From assembly GCA_024398965.1 (NCBI GenBank), contig JAKSIF010000022.1, positions 1 through 43,302 of the forward strand: a stretch of DNA of 43,302 nucleotides, in the 5' to 3' direction. Positions within the stretch are counted from its first letter, which is position 1. Every line of letters starts with the position of its first letter. Positions 32,933-40,024 of the stretch are shown piece by piece. Both the position numbers and the translations under genes were made by a program. The notes under the pieces are model-generated. The model searched no databases. It was not told where the DNA came from and saw nothing but the letters and a program-made list of their open reading frames with translations. The DNA is from Fibrobacter sp. Lineage in GTDB: Bacteria > Fibrobacterota > Fibrobacteria > Fibrobacterales > Fibrobacteraceae.

Positions 32933-32965
32933 TTTGTGTTTATTGCGTAAACACTTCTATCTTTG
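32933..32965 (+). promoter_or_regulatory. Candidate TTTG-N21-TATCTTTG promoter of the TIGR02147 operon
   Basis: TTTG at 32933-32936 and TATCTTTG at 32958-32965 match the Bacteroidetes -33/-7 pattern with 21-nt spacing. The ATG at 32971 is only five nt further and has no SD, so the message may be leaderless or nearly so. The palindrome at 32936-32954 lies between the two boxes. Confidence 0.5.
32936..32954. promoter_or_regulatory. Operator-like palindrome inside the TIGR02147 promoter
   Basis: GTGTTTA-TTGCG-TAAACAC, seven-base perfect arms, lying between the proposed -33 and -7 boxes. A bound repressor would block polymerase; the regulator encoded just downstream is the natural candidate. Confidence 0.65.
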
Positions 32966-32970
32966 TAGAT

Positions 32971-33819
32971 ATGGAAAACGGTGATGTTCAAAAACTCGTA
33001 GAACCCGATGTGTTGCAATACACGAATTATCGCGTGTATCTTCGGGATTATTACGAATATAAGAAGTCGGTGAACCCCGCCTTCAGTTTGCGCTATTTTG
33101 CTGAAAAATGCGGGCTTTCTAGTCATGCCCACATTAAGCTTACTATCGATGGTAAGCGTAATATTACGAAGATTACGGTAACAAAGCTTATTCACGGTCT
33201 TGGTCTTACTAACCAGCGAGCTACTTATTTTGAATGCCTGGTATTCTTTAACCAGGCCGAAACAGACGAAGACAAGAAAGTCTATTACGCCCAGTTGGTC
33301 AAGGCTAGCCCCCGTTCCAAGCTTCATAAGATGGATCAAGCTCAGCTTCGTATATTCAAGGAATGGCATCATTCAGCCATTCTCGAAATGGTTGGCCTCA
33401 AGAATTTCCGTCCCATTCCCGAACAGGTCTCAAAGCGCCTTCGTGGCATGGTGACACCGTCCCAGGTTACAGAATCCTTGAATCTTTTGCTGGAATTGGG
33501 TCTTTTGGTGAAAACCGCCAACGGTTACCGCCAGAGCAATCCCCTCATTACAACCGACGACGAAGTGCAAGACATGATGGTTAAGCTTTATCATTTCCAG
33601 ATGCTGAAGCTTTCTGCAACGATGTTGTCCGATCTTCCGGGGGAAGAAAGGGACATTTCTGCGCTTACCTTTGGAATTAAGCGCTCAGATTTCCCTAATT
33701 TGAAAAAACACTTACAACTAATGCGAAAAGAACTACTAGATTTCTCTGCAAAAGCAGGAGAAGCTGAAGAAGTTGTTCAGGTCAACTTACAGCTGTTCCC
33801 TCTGACCCGAGGAGTGTGA
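32971..33819 (+). CDS. TIGR02147-family DNA-binding regulator
   Basis: A 282-residue protein of the TIGR02147 family, a paralogous group known mainly from Fibrobacter and Bdellovibrio-type genomes. The N-terminal part reads 'YTNYRVYLRDYYEYKKSVNPAFSLRYFAEKCGLSS', the typical opening, and residues about 36-75 look like a helix-turn-helix. The C-terminal half is mostly helical with no catalytic motif. Two matching palindromes lie in the promoter, suggesting autoregulation. Its stop overlaps the ATG of the next gene (TGATG), so the lipoprotein is translated in step with it. No SD precedes the ATG at 32971. Confidence 0.88.
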   Translation: MENGDVQKLVEPDVLQYTNYRVYLRDYYEYKKSVNPAFSLRYFAEKCGLSSHAHIKLTIDGKRNITKITVTKLIHGLGLTNQRATYFECLVFFNQAETDEDKKVYYAQLVKASPRSKLHKMDQAQLRIFKEWHHSAILEMVGLKNFRPIPEQVSKRLRGMVTPSQVTESLNLLLELGLLVKTANGYRQSNPLITTDDEVQDMMVKLYHFQMLKLSATMLSDLPGEERDISALTFGIKRSDFPNLKKHLQLMRKELLDFSAKAGEAEEVVQVNLQLFPLTRGV

Positions 33820-35195
33820 TGAGATTCTTTTTGTCCATAGTCAGTTTTGCATGCCTAGCATCTGTTGGGTTGTTGTCGGTTGCTTGCTCCGACGACAAGA
33901 ACACTGCTGGTATTGAAATTGGCAATCCGTCTATTGCGGACAAGGATACCATTCCGGATACTCCTATTGTGGTTCCTCCTGTGGAAGATGTCCCTGTTGC
34001 GCTTCCGTTGACGGCTGAATTTACTGTTGATTACTCTGATGTTGAATCTGTAAAGGTTGCTAAGGTTCTTTCTAAGTCTGCTGCAAAGGATGAACCGCTG
34101 CTGCTGGATTCCTTTGCTCTGCAACTTCATAGTGTGCGTACCTACGCTAGCTACTATATCTGGTTCCCGGATTACAATGCTGTAGAGGGTATGCAGGTTT
34201 GGCCTTACAATCCAGTTGCGGATGAGTCTGTCCTTGATTCTCTGGAAGATCATTCCATCACTGTTTCCTTTACAAAGGAATCCTTTGTCGATAGCGCCTT
34301 CAAGAATATCGACTTGCTGGACGGTGGTTATCTCAAGGAAATCGGAGTGTCCTTCAAGCCTTATGTGGCAGACGATATTTATGGCCGTGTGCTGATTGAT
34401 GGAGAATACGTTCCCTTTGAGTACAATCTCTCCAACTTCCAATCCATGCAGCTGCGTTACCACTATTCCCAGATTGACACTGGCGATGGAAAGGCAAACC
34501 TTTCTGTTGTGTTCAGGGCAAAGATCTTCGCTGCTGGAGTCGACTTCTCCAAGGCCGAAATTTCTCCGGATGGTGTCATCTATATCGACATGAAGAATAA
34601 CGTGGAATTGTGGAAGAAGTTGAACGAACGTTTTGTTCCGAGCTTCCAGCCGCTGCGCTACAACTTCATTAATGAGGCTGGTGAAGATAGTACCGCCTAT
34701 GTCAAGGACATATGGAAGGGTATTGCGGCAGATGTAGGTGAAAACACCTTGATTAACGGAAACTTTGCTTCTCCCTTTACTACCGACTGGATTCTTGTGA
34801 CTCAGTTTGGCGGCAAGGCTGACACCTCCGTGGTTGTGGAGAAAAAGTCCGGCGAAAGCATCATGAACGTGAATGTAACCGCTGGTGGTGACAGCTCCTT
34901 CAGTGTTCAGCTCCTGCAAGAAAATGTGGCCCTGATTGCTGGCGTACGCTATAAGTGCATCTTTACCATCTGGTCTGATGTGGAAGGCGAAATCACGGCA
35001 CGCATCGGTTCTTACTCCACGTTTAAGACCATCGGCTTCTCGGAGCATGTCCCAGTTAGAAAGAGCGGCCAGTCTGTGGAAATCGAGTTCACGCCCGAAG
35101 TCAGCGATCCGTTTGCCCGTTTCGAACTGAACCTGGGTAAGCAGAAACGCAAGTTCTGGATCAAGGAAGTGAAGGTCTTGAGACTCACGAAGTAG
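33819..35195 (+). CDS. Lipoprotein with C-terminal carbohydrate-binding-like domain
   Basis: A 458-residue lipoprotein. The signal peptide ends in the lipobox SVAC (about residue 23), followed by 'GIEIGNPSIADKD' and a Pro/Val-rich linker. Residues about 65-300 have no named domain. Residues about 310-455 ('ENTLINGNFASPFTTDW', 'VRYKCIFTIWSDVEGEI', 'FELNLGKQKRKFWIKEVKV') look like a CBM4/9-type beta-sandwich. The ATG at 33819 overlaps the stop of the TIGR02147 gene and has a GGAG RBS. A surface polysaccharide-binding role under control of the linked regulator is plausible. The terminator is at 35251. Confidence 0.85.
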   Translation: MRFFLSIVSFACLASVGLLSVACSDDKNTAGIEIGNPSIADKDTIPDTPIVVPPVEDVPVALPLTAEFTVDYSDVESVKVAKVLSKSAAKDEPLLLDSFALQLHSVRTYASYYIWFPDYNAVEGMQVWPYNPVADESVLDSLEDHSITVSFTKESFVDSAFKNIDLLDGGYLKEIGVSFKPYVADDIYGRVLIDGEYVPFEYNLSNFQSMQLRYHYSQIDTGDGKANLSVVFRAKIFAAGVDFSKAEISPDGVIYIDMKNNVELWKKLNERFVPSFQPLRYNFINEAGEDSTAYVKDIWKGIAADVGENTLINGNFASPFTTDWILVTQFGGKADTSVVVEKKSGESIMNVNVTAGGDSSFSVQLLQENVALIAGVRYKCIFTIWSDVEGEITARIGSYSTFKTIGFSEHVPVRKSGQSVEIEFTPEVSDPFARFELNLGKQKRKFWIKEVKVLRLTK

Positions 35196-35250
35196 TTTCA
35201 TCTCAAAAAGCTCGTAGGGTGCCTTCCCAAGAAAATTGAACATTATATTG

Positions 35251-35274
35251 TCCCGCAAAATAGCGGGATTTTTT
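35251..35274 (+). terminator. Terminator after the carbohydrate-binding lipoprotein
   Basis: TCCCGC and GCGGGA pair around AAAATA and are followed by six T's. It is 56 nt past the stop codon at 35195. Confidence 0.88.
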
Positions 35275-35280
35275 ATTTCG

Positions 35281-35307
35281 CCTTTATCCTTTATCCTTTA
35301 ACCTTTC
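35281..35307. repeat. CCTTTAW heptamer tract upstream of glgE
   Basis: CCTTTAT, CCTTTAT, CCTTTAA and CCTTTCT in a row, 15 nt before the glgE ATG. It is the third copy of this tract type in the window. glgE has no clear SD, so this tract may hold part of its promoter or leader. Confidence 0.6.
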
Positions 35308-35322
35308 TACTTTTATAGTACT

Positions 35323-37107
35323 ATGGCTATTATTCCTACTCTCAAAGACAATCTCGTTATCGAGAATATCCGCCCGAACATCGAGGGCGGCCGTTTCATG
35401 ATCAAGCGCGAACCGGGCGACACCGTCACCGTGCAGGCAGACATCTTCCGTCACAGCCACGAGAAGTACGATGCCGCCATCTTCTTCCGCCATGTGCCCG
35501 CAGAGGCTCCTGCCAAGAAGACTACTAAGACTGCCAAGTCCACAAAGGCTGCAGCCGTCAAGTGGGAACAGGCTCCCATGCATTTCGTGGATAACGACCT
35601 TTGGGAAGGCTCCTTTACCGTCAATAACATCGGTTACTACGAATACAAGATTTGTGCCTGGACCAAGGAACCTAAGGATGTTCCTACCGAAAGTCCGGTG
35701 ATGAAGCTCCGTGTGGACCCCGCCTACGCCCGTACCGGTACCTGGTACGAAATGTGGCCCAAGTCCCAGGGCACCGACCCCACCAAGAGCGCTACCTGGA
35801 AGGACTGCGAAAAGCAGCTGGACTACATCGCCGACCTTGGCTTCGATACCGTTTACCTGGTGCCTATTCATCCCATTGGCGTTACCAACCGTAAGGGCGC
35901 CAACAACGCCCTCCACGCCAAGACCGACAAGAAGGGTAAGCCCCTGGAACCGGGATGCCCCTACGCCGTTGGTAACAAGTTCGGTGGTCACTACGCTACC
36001 GACCCTGAACTGGGCTCCATGAAGGACTTTGAACACTTTGCAAAGGCCGCCCGCGGTAAGGGCCTGCGCCTTGCTCTGGACATCGCCCTCAACTGCTCTC
36101 CGGACCATCCTTACGTAAAGGAACATCCGGAATGGTTCTACCACGAACCCGATGGCTCCATTAAGTTTGCTGAAAACCCGCCCAAGAAGTACGAAGACAT
36201 TTACCCCTTCGACTACTACAACAAGAACTACAAGGAACTGTGGCAGGAAATCGAAAACATCATCCTGTTCTGGGCCGATAAGGGCGTGGAAATCTTCCGT
36301 ATCGACAATCCCCACACCAAGCCGTTCCCCTTCTGGGAATGGCTCATCGCCGACGTGAAGGAAAAGCGTCCGGAACTGGTGTTCCTGGCAGAAGCCTTCA
36401 CCCGCCCCAAGATGATGCATCGTCTGGCAAAGTCCGGCTTCGACATGAGCTACACCTACTTCGCATGGCGTAGCGCCAAGTGGGAATTCGAACAGTACCT
36501 GAAGGAACTGACTCAGTCCGACGCCAAGGAATACATGCGCGGTATTTTCTTCCCCACCACACCGGATATCTTCCCCAAGTATCTGGCCTACAAGGGTGCA
36601 AATGCCTTCAAGCAGCGTTACTTCCTGGCTGGTACCCTTTCTAGCCTTACCGGTATGTACAACGGTTACGAACTCTGCGAAAATATTCCGTCTCCCATCA
36701 AGGAAGAACTGCAGGATTCCGAAAAGTACCAGTACAAGGTTCACAACTGGGCTGGCCCCGGCATCCAGGACTTCGTTCGCCGCGTGAACACCGCCCGCCT
36801 GGAACATCCGGCTCTCCAGGAATACGACAACCTGGACTTCCACTACTGCGCCAACGACCAGCTCATGGTTTACTCCAAGAAGACTGGCGATGACGTTCTC
36901 CTGTTCGTCTGCAACATGGACATGGACAACGCCCAGGAAGGCATGGTGGAACTGGACATGGCAAAGCTTGGCCTCGACAACGACAGCTTCTTCTTCCTGA
37001 AGGACCTGATCACCGACGAATCCTTCGTCTGGCGCGGCAACAAGAACTTTGTCCGTCTGGATCCGAACAAGGCTCCTGGTCATCTGCTGGTTCTTAAGCG
37101 TATCTAA
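35323..37107 (+). CDS. glgE: GlgE-type alpha-1,4-glucan:maltose-1-phosphate maltosyltransferase
   Basis: A 594-residue GH13 enzyme that extends alpha-1,4-glucan with maltose from maltose-1-phosphate. The N-terminal beta-sandwich contains a Lys/Ala/Thr-rich insert near 63-82. The (beta/alpha)8 domain shows 'FDTVYLVPIHPIG' near 178, 'ENPPKKYEDIYPFDY' near 285, nucleophile D328 in 'FRIDNPHTKPF' and acid/base E357 in 'FLAEAFTRPKMM', all specific to GlgE rather than amylases. It is somewhat shorter than mycobacterial GlgE. No treS, pep2 or glgB is nearby. Codon use suggests high expression. The last codons lie inside a palindromic repeat that starts at 37093. Confidence 0.93.
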   Translation: MAIIPTLKDNLVIENIRPNIEGGRFMIKREPGDTVTVQADIFRHSHEKYDAAIFFRHVPAEAPAKKTTKTAKSTKAAAVKWEQAPMHFVDNDLWEGSFTVNNIGYYEYKICAWTKEPKDVPTESPVMKLRVDPAYARTGTWYEMWPKSQGTDPTKSATWKDCEKQLDYIADLGFDTVYLVPIHPIGVTNRKGANNALHAKTDKKGKPLEPGCPYAVGNKFGGHYATDPELGSMKDFEHFAKAARGKGLRLALDIALNCSPDHPYVKEHPEWFYHEPDGSIKFAENPPKKYEDIYPFDYYNKNYKELWQEIENIILFWADKGVEIFRIDNPHTKPFPFWEWLIADVKEKRPELVFLAEAFTRPKMMHRLAKSGFDMSYTYFAWRSAKWEFEQYLKELTQSDAKEYMRGIFFPTTPDIFPKYLAYKGANAFKQRYFLAGTLSSLTGMYNGYELCENIPSPIKEELQDSEKYQYKVHNWAGPGIQDFVRRVNTARLEHPALQEYDNLDFHYCANDQLMVYSKKTGDDVLLFVCNMDMDNAQEGMVELDMAKLGLDNDSFFFLKDLITDESFVWRGNKNFVRLDPNKAPGHLLVLKRI

Positions 37108-37224
37108 TCTACGCTATACTTCGTTGCTCAAGCTCTCACGTATGTCTTATACGCTACGAGCTTTCGCGCCTTGTCTAGCTTGATTATCTACGCTTAAGAA
37201 AATGCTGCGCATCTAATCTGCGCT
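37093..37224. repeat. Nested palindromic repeat at the 3' end of glgE
   Basis: Outer arms CTTAAGCGTA (37093-37102) and TACGCTTAAG (37189-37198) match perfectly. Inside is AAGCTC-tca-CGTAT-gtctt-ATACG-ctac-GAGCTT (37130-37163). A hairpin GCGTA-TCTAATC-TACGC (37098-37114) recurs as GCGCA-TCTAATC-TGCGC (37207-37223), with paired changes that keep the stem. The glgE stop codon lies in the first hairpin loop. Confidence 0.7.
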
Positions 37225-37250
37225 TAAGAAGAATTCGTAGGAATTAATAA

Positions 37251-37286
37251 AAAGAACGTCGCGACATTCGGCCCGCGGCGTTCTTT
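37251..37286 (+). terminator. Hairpin before the DUF1653-GNAT gene
   Basis: AAAGAACGTCGCG and CGCGGCGTTCTTT pair with one G-T, followed by ATTCTTATTTTT. It is probably the terminator of glgE. The next ATG is only 17 nt further. Confidence 0.75.
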
Positions 37287-37303
37287 ATTCTTATTTTTAA
37301 AAC

Positions 37304-38047
37304 ATGACTCGTGAACTTGTTATCAATGGTATTTATCGTCATTTCAAGAATCTCTACTACTGCGTAGAGTCTGTGGCCAAGCATTCCGAAACGGAAGAAG
37401 ACTATGTGGTCTATCGCAAGATGTATGGCGATAAGGGACGCTGGATTCGCGAGAAGCAAATGTTCCTGAGTGAAGTAGACCGAGAAAAATATCCCGAGAT
37501 TTCGCAACGGTATCGCTTTGAATATTTGAGACTGCAGTCCGAAAGAATATTCCTGCGCCCGTGGGAAGACGGTGACGCGTCCCGCCTATTTGAACTGGCT
37601 TCAGATCCTGACATCGGTCGCCGTGCCGGCTGGAAACCTCACGAATCGGCGGAAGAAAGCTTAAGCATTATCCAGAATGTCTTTAGAAACGATAGCACCT
37701 GGGCCATTGTGCTTAAGGAATCCGGCGATGTCATTGGCGCCATGGGCTATGGCCCTTCCTGCGATTGCGGGCTGCCTGCTGTTGGAGACGAACCGACTGT
37801 TGGATACTGGGTGGGAAAGCCTTACTGGAATCAGGGCTACTGCACCGAGGCCTTGGAGTTGATGCTTGATTATATGCGTGAACGGGGCCGATATGGAAGC
37901 GTTGTCAGCGGACATTTTGTAGACAATCCTGCATCTGGCCGTGTCATGGAAAAATGCGGTTTTATAGCCACTGGCGAGGAATGTCTCTGCCCGGAACTGT
38001 ATGGAGGCGAAGATCGCCCTCTACGAGTGTTACGACTGAAATTTTAA
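37304..38047 (+). CDS. DUF1653-GNAT fusion protein
   Basis: A 247-residue two-domain protein. Residues about 7-64 are a DUF1653 domain ('GIYRHFKNLYYCVESVAKHSETEEDYVVY', 'GRWIREKQMFL'). Residues about 80-247 are a RimJ/RimL-type GNAT domain ('RIFLRPWEDGDASRLFELASDPDIGRRAGW', 'VGYWVGKPYWNQGYCTEAL', 'NPASGRVMEKCGF'). DUF1653 is usually a free-standing small domain of unknown function. The fusion suggests it presents or recognises the acetyltransferase's substrate. No clear SD precedes the ATG, which lies close behind a terminator. Confidence 0.88.
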   Translation: MTRELVINGIYRHFKNLYYCVESVAKHSETEEDYVVYRKMYGDKGRWIREKQMFLSEVDREKYPEISQRYRFEYLRLQSERIFLRPWEDGDASRLFELASDPDIGRRAGWKPHESAEESLSIIQNVFRNDSTWAIVLKESGDVIGAMGYGPSCDCGLPAVGDEPTVGYWVGKPYWNQGYCTEALELMLDYMRERGRYGSVVSGHFVDNPASGRVMEKCGFIATGEECLCPELYGGEDRPLRVLRLKF

Positions 38048-38130
38048 ATAAAAATCCTGAAAAGCATTCGCACGGGAAAAAAGCAGTTTATATTATAGAT
38101 GACGAAAGAAAAATTTCACTGTTCACTACC

Positions 38131-38886
38131 ATGATCGACATCTACTCTCTCTCCAAGAATCCTCTAGTTTTCCAGAAACCCCGTACCATTACGTCGGCTT
38201 ACATTGACGTATCCGGAAAAATGGGCGTGGCTCAGACGGTGCTCATGGTTCAGGATAATTTTACTGAGAACTTCGGTAAGATCAAGCAGGATAATTTCTT
38301 TGTGAAGGAGAAGGGTGGCTACTGGGTTATTACCAAGGCCAAGTTCAAGTTTTTCCAGCGCCCGTTCTGGGGCGATAAGGTGGTGACAACGTCCTACCCG
38401 GCGAATAACGGTCTGATTCGTACTTACGAAAATACAGCGGTTACTACGGTTGAAGGTGAACCTATTGTCCTTGCGGTTCAGGAGGCCTGCTGCTTGGATT
38501 TGAACCGTCACCGTCCCATGAAACTGTCCGCTGTGGATTTCCCTACAGAAGGCTTTCCGGAACAGGTTCTGGACGACAAGTTCACGAAGTTTGAGCCTAC
38601 TGTCGAAGAATATAAGGAAATTTACCAGCAGCGTGTTTTGCCTCAGCATCTGGACATGTCCCACCACATGAACAACATCAAGTATGTGGAACTAGCCATG
38701 AACGTTTTTCCTTCTGTGGACTGGGAACTTTGCATTCCCTCAGAAATGGAAGTTCATTTTCTGGGTGAATCCCTCGAAGGCATGCTGTTGAAAATTTTCC
38801 GTGCAGACCATAAAGGCGCTACCTATATGAAAATCGAAGACGAGACGGGGCGCCTGGTCTTCGAAATGAAAATCAAGATGAAATAG
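38131..38886 (+). CDS. Acyl-[acyl-carrier-protein] thioesterase
   Basis: A 251-residue FatA/FatB-type hot-dog thioesterase (Acyl-ACP_TE, PF01643 type), releasing fatty acids from ACP. The first half-domain contains 'FWGDKVVTTSYPANNGLIRTYEN'; the second begins 'QQRVLPQHLDMSHHMNNIKYVELAM', the family's conserved catalytic segment with Asp, His and Asn. The start is uncertain: ATG 38131 lacks a good SD, but the upstream in-frame sequence overlaps the GNAT gene and is not conserved-looking. It is convergent with the CBM9-like gene; its terminator is embedded in that gene (38912). Confidence 0.88.
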   Translation: MIDIYSLSKNPLVFQKPRTITSAYIDVSGKMGVAQTVLMVQDNFTENFGKIKQDNFFVKEKGGYWVITKAKFKFFQRPFWGDKVVTTSYPANNGLIRTYENTAVTTVEGEPIVLAVQEACCLDLNRHRPMKLSAVDFPTEGFPEQVLDDKFTKFEPTVEEYKEIYQQRVLPQHLDMSHHMNNIKYVELAMNVFPSVDWELCIPSEMEVHFLGESLEGMLLKIFRADHKGATYMKIEDETGRLVFEMKIKMK

Positions 38887-38891
38887 GATCT

Positions 38892-39440
38892 TTAGAATTC
38901 TTGGAAAAATTCCGGACGGTGAAAGTCCGGTTTTTCTGTGTCGATAGGGAAGGCACTCAGGTAGTGAGGCGTCTTCGCCTTGTCTCCGCATTTGTAAAGG
39001 TTACCTCGCAAAGCTACGCCTTCAAAGGATGTCAGGCCGAAAATGCTGGCTGGAATTTGCACTGTCATACCCCAGCAAATGAGATTGCCGGCGACGCTGG
39101 CCACTTGCTTGGTTCGTATTATTTTGTTGATAATGTCCTGGGCGAGTATCTGACGGTTGTTACGGTCGGGACCATGGGCGGCCAGCAAGAAACCGCGACT
39201 TGTTGTCTCGAAGTTAAAGTATTCTTCGGGTTTTGCCGGATTCTGCAGGAATATTTCTACGCAGGAGTCTTCCCAGCTACGACCGTTGTCTTCCTTGACT
39301 TCCGCTCGAAAACAATTTTCTGATTCTTCTACAGAAAAATTTACCACGAAGTAGTCCTTTTGAATTTCGGTTTCTGCAAGGACTGCGGGCAGTTGAATTC
39401 CCTGATTGGGAGTCCAGTTCATGTTTGCTTCTAGGATCAT
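38892..39440 (-). CDS. CBM9-like carbohydrate-binding protein
   Basis: A 182-residue protein that is essentially one CBM9-type domain (PF16011-like): 'FRAEVKEDNGRSWEDSCVEIFL' near 44-65, 'YFNFETTSRG' near 74-83, 'ALRGNLYKCGDKAKTPHYLSAF' near 143-164. No signal peptide is visible, so it may be cytoplasmic or the start may be wrong; the second ATG (39422) is an alternative. Such stand-alone domains are common in Bacteroidetes and Fibrobacter, with unclear roles. It is convergent with the thioesterase gene, five nt apart. Confidence 0.82.
   Translation of the reverse strand: MILEANMNWTPNQGIQLPAVLAETEIQKDYFVVNFSVEESENCFRAEVKEDNGRSWEDSCVEIFLQNPAKPEEYFNFETTSRGFLLAAHGPDRNNRQILAQDIINKIIRTKQVASVAGNLICWGMTVQIPASIFGLTSFEGVALRGNLYKCGDKAKTPHYLSAFPIDTEKPDFHRPEFFQEF
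38912..38935 (+). terminator. Thioesterase terminator embedded in the convergent CBM9-like gene
   Basis: CCGGAC and GTCCGG pair around GGTGAAA and are followed by five T's on the plus strand, 25 nt past the thioesterase stop. On the other strand it encodes the C-terminal KPDFHRP of the CBM9-like protein. Confidence 0.75.
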
Positions 39441-39505
39441 GTTGCCAATTTAGTTTTTAAAACAAAACCTGGTTTTGGATTGTGTTTTTCAGGGTGATTA
39501 AAACG

Positions 39506-39550
39506 CTGATTAATCAGTGGTTAAAAAGGAGTTTGATCACTTATTGATCA
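39506..39550. promoter_or_regulatory. Candidate enhancer sites for spoVG
   Basis: A perfect 12-bp palindrome CTGATTAATCAG (39506-39517) and two TGATCA hexamers (39534-39539, 39545-39550) 11 bp apart centre to centre lie about 55-115 bp upstream of the sigma-54-type promoter. This is where an enhancer-binding activator would bind. Confidence 0.45.
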
Positions 39551-39604
39551 GACCTATTTTCAGACAAATCCGTATTTTGAAGAAAAATTGGGACTTTTGA
39601 ATTG

Positions 39605-39620
39605 TGGCACGGCTTTTGCA
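39605..39620 (+). promoter_or_regulatory. Sigma-54 promoter of spoVG
   Basis: TGGCACG-GCTT-TTGCA matches the -24/-12 consensus TGGCACG-N4-TTGCW at every position. Transcription would start near 39631, about 60 nt before the spoVG GTG at 39692. Confidence 0.75.
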
Positions 39621-39691
39621 TTTATGGGTTGTCTTTACAAAGGTGCAATGGTGCACTGGGATAAAGATTACATATAAACTAGGAGGCCATC

Positions 39692-40012
39692 GTGGCTGAA
39701 AAAGAAAATAAGAATAATTCTACGACTCCGGCATTTGATTGCCTGGCGGTCACCAGCGTTAATGTTTATCCCTTTAAGGAAGGCTCTTGCTTTGGCCATA
39801 TTAAAGGCTTGGCATCTGTGGTTCTTAACGACCAGATGCTAATCCGAGGCCTGCGTGTTATGGATGGCGAGAACGGTCTCTTTGTGGGCTATCCCAACGA
39901 TCCTTTCTATAAGGGCGAAGACTTCAAGACTATTTGCAATCCGGTTACTCGCCAGCTTCGAGATCATATCGAAAATTGTGTCCTTGAAAAGTACCAGGCT
40001 TCTGTAGCCTAA
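39692..40012 (+). CDS. spoVG: SpoVG family nucleic-acid-binding regulator
   Basis: A 106-residue SpoVG. After a 15-residue polar extension the family body is clear: 'VTSVNVYPFKEGSCFGHIKGLASVVLNDQMLIRGLRVMDG' across about residues 20-59, then 'GLFVGYPNDPF' and 'ICNPVTRQLRDHIE'. SpoVG proteins bind DNA/RNA and influence many genes; Fibrobacter does not sporulate. The start is GTG with a perfect GGAGG RBS. A sigma-54 promoter lies upstream, which is unusual for this gene. yifB follows after 12 nt. Confidence 0.93.
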   Translation: MAEKENKNNSTTPAFDCLAVTSVNVYPFKEGSCFGHIKGLASVVLNDQMLIRGLRVMDGENGLFVGYPNDPFYKGEDFKTICNPVTRQLRDHIENCVLEKYQASVA

Positions 40013-40024
40013 GGCAGGTAATCC

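Noticed and set aside
33855-35258. A 467-codon open frame on the minus strand opposite the carbohydrate-binding lipoprotein
   Set aside because: No recognisable domain, and the opposite strand has signal peptide, RBS and domain support.
35284-37083. A 599-codon open frame on the minus strand opposite glgE
   Set aside because: It is the shadow of a strongly codon-biased gene; the plus-strand GlgE motifs are unambiguous.
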